DNA from: an uncultured Prosthecobacter sp.
Lineage (GTDB): Bacteria > Verrucomicrobiota > Verrucomicrobiia > Verrucomicrobiales > Verrucomicrobiaceae
Direction of reading: 5' to 3'
Assembly (NCBI GenBank): GCA_937941745.1
Contig: CALDGV010000083.1
Coordinates: 1-11,095, forward strand
DNA length: 11,095 nucleotides
Part shown: piece by piece, positions 8,901 to 11,095 of the stretch
How the letters are laid out: every line of letters starts with the position of its first letter
How positions within the stretch are numbered: the stretch's first letter is position 1
Translations under genes and position numbers: made by a program
Notes under the pieces: model-generated
Told to the model about the DNA's origin: nothing
What the model saw: only the letters and a program-made list of their open reading frames with translations
Databases searched by the model: none

Positions 8901-10020
8901 CGGCGCCATCACCGGCCGCCGGAGTGTTGTTCACGAAACGGCCCTGATACCCTGTGGCGCCGATCACTTCATTGAAGGTGTAGTTCGTGGCGGCCAGCGT
9001 GCTCGCCACATCCGGCCCCGTGAGGCTGGGCGGGACGTAGGCGGGTGCGAAGTCCACCTTCACGTTGGCCTGGTTGGCGATCACGGCATTGAAGTTCCCA
9101 TTGGCTCCGAGCCCGGTGAAGGTCACCGCGCGGTTGGCATTGGTCGTGGGCACCGGCACGGCATAGCCGCCAGATGGGGTGGTCACGGCATGGAAGGTCG
9201 AGCCGTTCACATTCACCGTCAGGCCGCCGATGCCTTCGCCGGGATCGTAGAAGCTGTTGCCGTTCATGTCGTAGTAGGCCACGCCGGTGACAAAGGCGTC
9301 ACTGTTTTGCTGCGTTCCAAAATCCTGCGTCACCAGCTGCGGGCCGACCGTGCTGCTCCCGACGGTGTTGCTGCCTAGGATGACGCCAATGCCCACTTCG
9401 CGGAAAATGCCGTGGTTGTTCATGCGGTGTCCGCGGCCTGTCTGCATGCCTCCGGGGCCGGGGCCCCAGTCGATTTGGAAGCCGGCATGACCGAAAAAGA
9501 CATCGTGTGCGAAGCTGAAGACACTCTCACCCAGCGTGCTGAAGTTGTAGTTCACCGCGTTGGCGCGATCAGCAAGGGTGCTGCCACCGGAGCCGGTATG
9601 GGTCTGCAGCGCATTGTCGAACTGGAACTGCGTGTGGTCACGAGCGGCCTGGGTCAGCTTCGCATTCATGGCCAGCGGCGGCCTGACATCCAGCGCCGCG
9701 AACTCCGTCTTCATCATGTCCATGTCCACGGAGAACTGGGTGATGGCAGCCAGGATGTTTGGATCGGTGGTGGCAGCGAGACGCAGGCCTTCCGCCTCAG
9801 GGTCTGCGCGAGCCCGGTTGATCAGCTCGAGGTAGTACTGTTCCTCATCGGTGGGTGATCCGATGGAGTACAAGGTCGTCTGTGCCGTGAAGTCCGGCTT
9901 GGGTTCTGGCGGGCCACCCTCTGCCGTGCGATGCACAATTTCCGGAGGCCTCGGCGGCACACCGATCTCCAGGGCGAAGGAAAGCGGTGTGATCGCAAGC
10001 AGCAGCAGCGTCGGTTTCAT
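5944..10020 (-). CDS. Large secreted CAP-domain protein with Ig-like and verrucomicrobial beta domains
   Basis: This is a 1358-residue exported protein of unknown role. Residues 1-16 are a signal peptide (Lys2, Leu-rich core, likely cleavage after SFA). The CAP/SCP domain (about 58-240) begins ELINRARADP and has His129, Glu165 (GES), His198 (GHR) and Glu208 (REVGIG), consistent with the usual CAP His/Glu cleft. Next come an SdrD B-like domain (about 243-330, with DMNGNSFYDPGEG), a jelly-roll or MAM-like region (about 345-530), a HYDIN-like choice-of-anchor D domain (about 580-690, LRNDGTEDL), two Ig-like domains (about 697-860) and a putative-Ig (He_PIG-like) domain (about 865-957, GLISGVP). 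The last 400 residues are Gly-rich beta sequence with an aspartate-rich DIDTDNDSVPDD stretch (1155-1166), resembling repeats of verrucomicrobial exported proteins. No membrane anchor or PEP-CTERM tail is visible. A weak AGGCG precedes the ATG. Adhesion or matrix binding is an inference only. Confidence 0.88.
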   Translation of the reverse strand: MKPTLLLLAITPLSFALEIGVPPRPPEIVHRTAEGGPPEPKPDFTAQTTLYSIGSPTDEEQYYLELINRARADPEAEGLRLAATTDPNILAAITQFSVDMDMMKTEFAALDVRPPLAMNAKLTQAARDHTQFQFDNALQTHTGSGGSTLADRANAVNYNFSTLGESVFSFAHDVFFGHAGFQIDWGPGPGGMQTGRGHRMNNHGIFREVGIGVILGSNTVGSSTVGPQLVTQDFGTQQNSDAFVTGVAYYDMNGNSFYDPGEGIGGLTVNVNGSTFHAVTTPSGGYAVPVPTTNANRAVTFTGLGANGNFNAVIANQANVKVDFAPAYVPPSLTGPDVASTLAATNYTFNEVIGATGYQGRFVNNTPAAGDGAENTSRITVVQSGSYSTISTTVKDSGTGAYHLVNPVFGEQMLTYNSSFHVQAGASISFRSRLGQALAAQVARVEVSTNGGMVWQTLFSQAGVGGSGETSFQSRSISLAAFAGKDIRLRYNYSVKSGTITPASGDGAGWYIDSIAFTNLVDLADATVNALPAGSTFAFTAPAEGDFLLSVSPVISGRVFGFGPAKAVTASAAPPSLAEITVEEPAGTALTDGLSTVAFGTRQVGDGLTRTFTLRNDGTEDLESLSLAVVGAHAADFQAGNLGATTLAPGNETTFTVRFTAATAGARTASLRIFSNDANENPFDISLTGTASNAPRIDTQPNSLVVAEGAGATFTVAASHPTLTPTFQWRKNNIPIKNATANSFTLPAAKMLDAASYTVVVTAGGESATSAQAVLAVVKPVSHLLVVAEGSTQRPTVILAGAATLEWTKTSGAPPATEVLAGQAKTLVLAGLSAATGSGIYRCTARVPGGSSLEAGAFDIRVFNARPQVTQLQNMPNGAVGSAYSHQILLNGGLSESPVSYAARNLPIGLTLNAKTGLISGVPTVAKTFFKVSVSATNGKGTTASAEQDILITPLPAGVAGVFSGTVARHAVLNSQLGGRVDLTVASTGAITGSMTLGTLKLPFKSSIAIDSTPPLEPLTALISIPRGTGKTPYAFRLFLDAANNRFEAGTQLSDGGINNTTVEGWRHVWTSQKLATAAPKLYTYALKPPGGTPGIPLGDGYGSFNLAKDGKVTTAGRLADGEGYTSAAVVGPQGQIVVFQVLASTKGSLAGSLDIDTDNDSVPDDTGLSGTLSWNRPGNVKSRIYPAGFGPMNLTAVGARYLAPVSPALILDMVLGVDKAGLIFTEGGLSGAAIQPDVPEFEFLTGSKPQLPAARSLGNPGSVKFATLSTTTGLFSGTFILEDNEQRTGTLFADKKIKRTATFNGVLTHDGVAKTGLGYFLLEELPHDADPLAVPPLPATTPTTSQKLSGAVKMKKN

Positions 10021-10144
10021 CGCCTGATGATCTCAGAAGCGGCCTGATGCTGACAAGCCGGCAGTTGGCTGCTTTTTCAGCAGGTCCGGAATTCGCCCTT
10101 TTCATTCGTCGGCCGCCCTTCATCATCCTGGCCTCACTCTTCCC
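10021..10144. promoter_or_regulatory. Divergent intergenic region between CAP gene and fhs
   Basis: Both genes start outward from this 124-bp gap, so it must carry start signals for one or both unless each is read from further away. I could not identify a convincing -35/-10 pair on either strand. It contains a small inverted repeat, CTGCT-TTTTC-AGCAG (10069-10083), and a direct repeat near the CAP start. No Shine-Dalgarno sequence precedes the fhs ATG at 10145. Confidence 0.4.
10022..10049. repeat. Direct repeat GCCTGATG, 20 bp apart
   Basis: GCCTGATG occurs at 10022-10029 and again at 10042-10049. The 20-bp spacing is close to two helical turns. The first copy touches the start of the CAP gene, where its complement supplies the weak AGGC before the ATG. 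It could be an operator pair, or chance. Confidence 0.25.
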
Positions 10145-11095
10145 ATGCTTCCAGACATCGCTTCTCTCGCGCATTCGCTCAGCATTTCGAATGACCACCT
10201 CAGCCTCTACGGGAGCGACAAGGCAAAAGTCTCCCTCAAGGCTCTGAAGAGCAAGCCGCAGCGCGGGAAGCTGATCCTCGTTTCCGCCATCACGCCCACC
10301 CCGGCTGGAGAAGGGAAGACCACGGTCTCCATCGGACTGGCGCAAGGTTTGAAAAGGATCGGTCAGAACGTGGCCCTGGCCTTGCGGCAGCCTTCGATGG
10401 GGCCCGTGTTTGGCCGCAAAGGCGGCGCCACCGGCGGCGGCAAGAGCACCGTGCAGCCCGCGCAGAGCATCAACCTGCACTTCACCGGTGACTTCCATGC
10501 CATCACCAGTGCGCACAACCTGCTCAGCTCGGTGCTCGACAACCAGCTTTTCAACCAGCAGACCCGCCTCACGCCTTCCACGCTTCTCTGGAAGCGTGTG
10601 CTGGATGTGAACGACCGGGCGCTGCGCCGCATCCGCACCAGCTACGGTGCAGCCACGGAGCGTGCCGCCGGTTTCGACATCACCGCCGCCTCCGAGGTGA
10701 TGGCCATCCTCTGCCTTTCTGAAAGCCTTGCCGACCTTCGTTCACGCCTGGACCGCATCGTCACCGGCTTCACTCCTGAAGGTGAGCCCGTGCTGGCCAA
10801 GGAGGCCCGCGTCACCGGTGCTCTGCTCGCCCTGCTGCGCGATGCTCTGCAGCCCAACCTGGTGCAGTCTGTCGAAGGCGTGCCCGCCTTTCTGCACGGC
10901 GGTCCGTTTGCCAACATCGCCCACGGCTGCAATTCAGTGCTCGCCACCCGCATGGCCCTCGCCCATGCCGACTATGCTGTGACCGAGGCTGGCTTTGCCT
11001 TTGACCTCGGCGGTGAAAAATTCATGCACATCAAGTGCCGGCAGTCCGGCCTGCAGCCCGAGGCCATCGTCATCGTCGCCACCATCCGCGCGCTG
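10145..11095 (+). CDS. fhs: Formate-tetrahydrofolate ligase (3' end outside window)
   Basis: The enzyme joins formate to tetrahydrofolate using ATP, giving 10-formyltetrahydrofolate for purine synthesis and one-carbon metabolism in the cytosol. The frame is open from the ATG at 10145 to the window edge: 317 residues of a family usually near 555. Visible motifs are the P-loop TPTPAGEGKTT (50-60), LRQPSMGPVFGRKGGATGGG (80-99), NLHFTGDFHAITSAHNLL (from 110), NDRALR, a FDITAASEVMA block, HGGPFANIAHGCNS and EAGFAFDLGGEKF. The family is unmistakable, but the active-site segment is divergent: the usual LREPS is LRQPS, and the common GGGYAQVVPMED is GGGKSTVQPAQS (97-108). Arg81, the P-loop Lys58 and Asp116 are kept. 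No clear ribosome binding site precedes the start, and no alternative in-frame start was found nearby. It is divergent from the CAP gene, so it is probably transcribed on its own or with unseen downstream genes. Confidence 0.93.
   Translation, partial: MLPDIASLAHSLSISNDHLSLYGSDKAKVSLKALKSKPQRGKLILVSAITPTPAGEGKTTVSIGLAQGLKRIGQNVALALRQPSMGPVFGRKGGATGGGKSTVQPAQSINLHFTGDFHAITSAHNLLSSVLDNQLFNQQTRLTPSTLLWKRVLDVNDRALRRIRTSYGAATERAAGFDITAASEVMAILCLSESLADLRSRLDRIVTGFTPEGEPVLAKEARVTGALLALLRDALQPNLVQSVEGVPAFLHGGPFANIAHGCNSVLATRMALAHADYAVTEAGFAFDLGGEKFMHIKCRQSGLQPEAIVIVATIRAL

Noticed and set aside
8122..9378. A 418-codon plus-strand open frame inside the CAP protein gene.
   Set aside because: It is rich in His, Arg and Gly with no domain pattern, and it lies opposite well-supported CAP and beta-domain coding sequence.
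10021..10144. A folate riboswitch or other structured leader ahead of fhs.
   Set aside because: The gap is short and shared with a divergent gene, and only a 5-bp inverted repeat is visible; no known riboswitch pattern could be recognised.

Overview
The window reads as a GC-rich chromosomal segment from a member of Verrucomicrobiota, possibly near Prosthecobacter. This is an inference from gene families. There is a secreted protein with PSCyt1, DUF1549 and DUF1553 domains (typical of Planctomycetes and Verrucomicrobia). There is also a large secreted CAP protein ending in a glycine-rich beta domain that I know from many verrucomicrobial exported proteins. A NagB fused to a LmbE-like domain is seen in Bacteroidetes and related groups. 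Three of the five starts have no clear Shine-Dalgarno sequence, which is also common in this group.

Layout: (1) 124-1008, plus strand, a short-chain isoprenyl diphosphate synthase, most like a farnesyl diphosphate synthase. (2) 1128-3902, plus strand, a secreted protein with two possible haem-c sites. (3) 3942-5837, minus strand, glucosamine-6-phosphate deaminase fused to a LmbE/PIG-L-like domain that has lost its expected metal ligands. It converges on gene 2 across a 39-bp gap holding a perfect hairpin. (4) 5944-10020, minus strand, a 1358-residue secreted multidomain CAP protein, 106 bp upstream of gene 3 in the same direction. (5) 10145 to the window end, plus strand, a formate-tetrahydrofolate ligase cut off by the window edge and divergent from gene 4. 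No intergenic gap exceeds about 125 bp. I see no tRNA, rRNA, CRISPR array, insertion sequence or phage gene.

The genes do not form one obvious pathway. The first and last are housekeeping genes (isoprenoid precursor and one-carbon metabolism). The deaminase feeds amino-sugar carbon into glycolysis. The two large exported proteins belong to the cell surface or periplasm. I found no convincing undescribed multi-gene system. The most unusual features are within proteins: the degenerate second domain of the deaminase fusion, the divergent active-site segment of the formate-tetrahydrofolate ligase, and the domain chain of the CAP protein.
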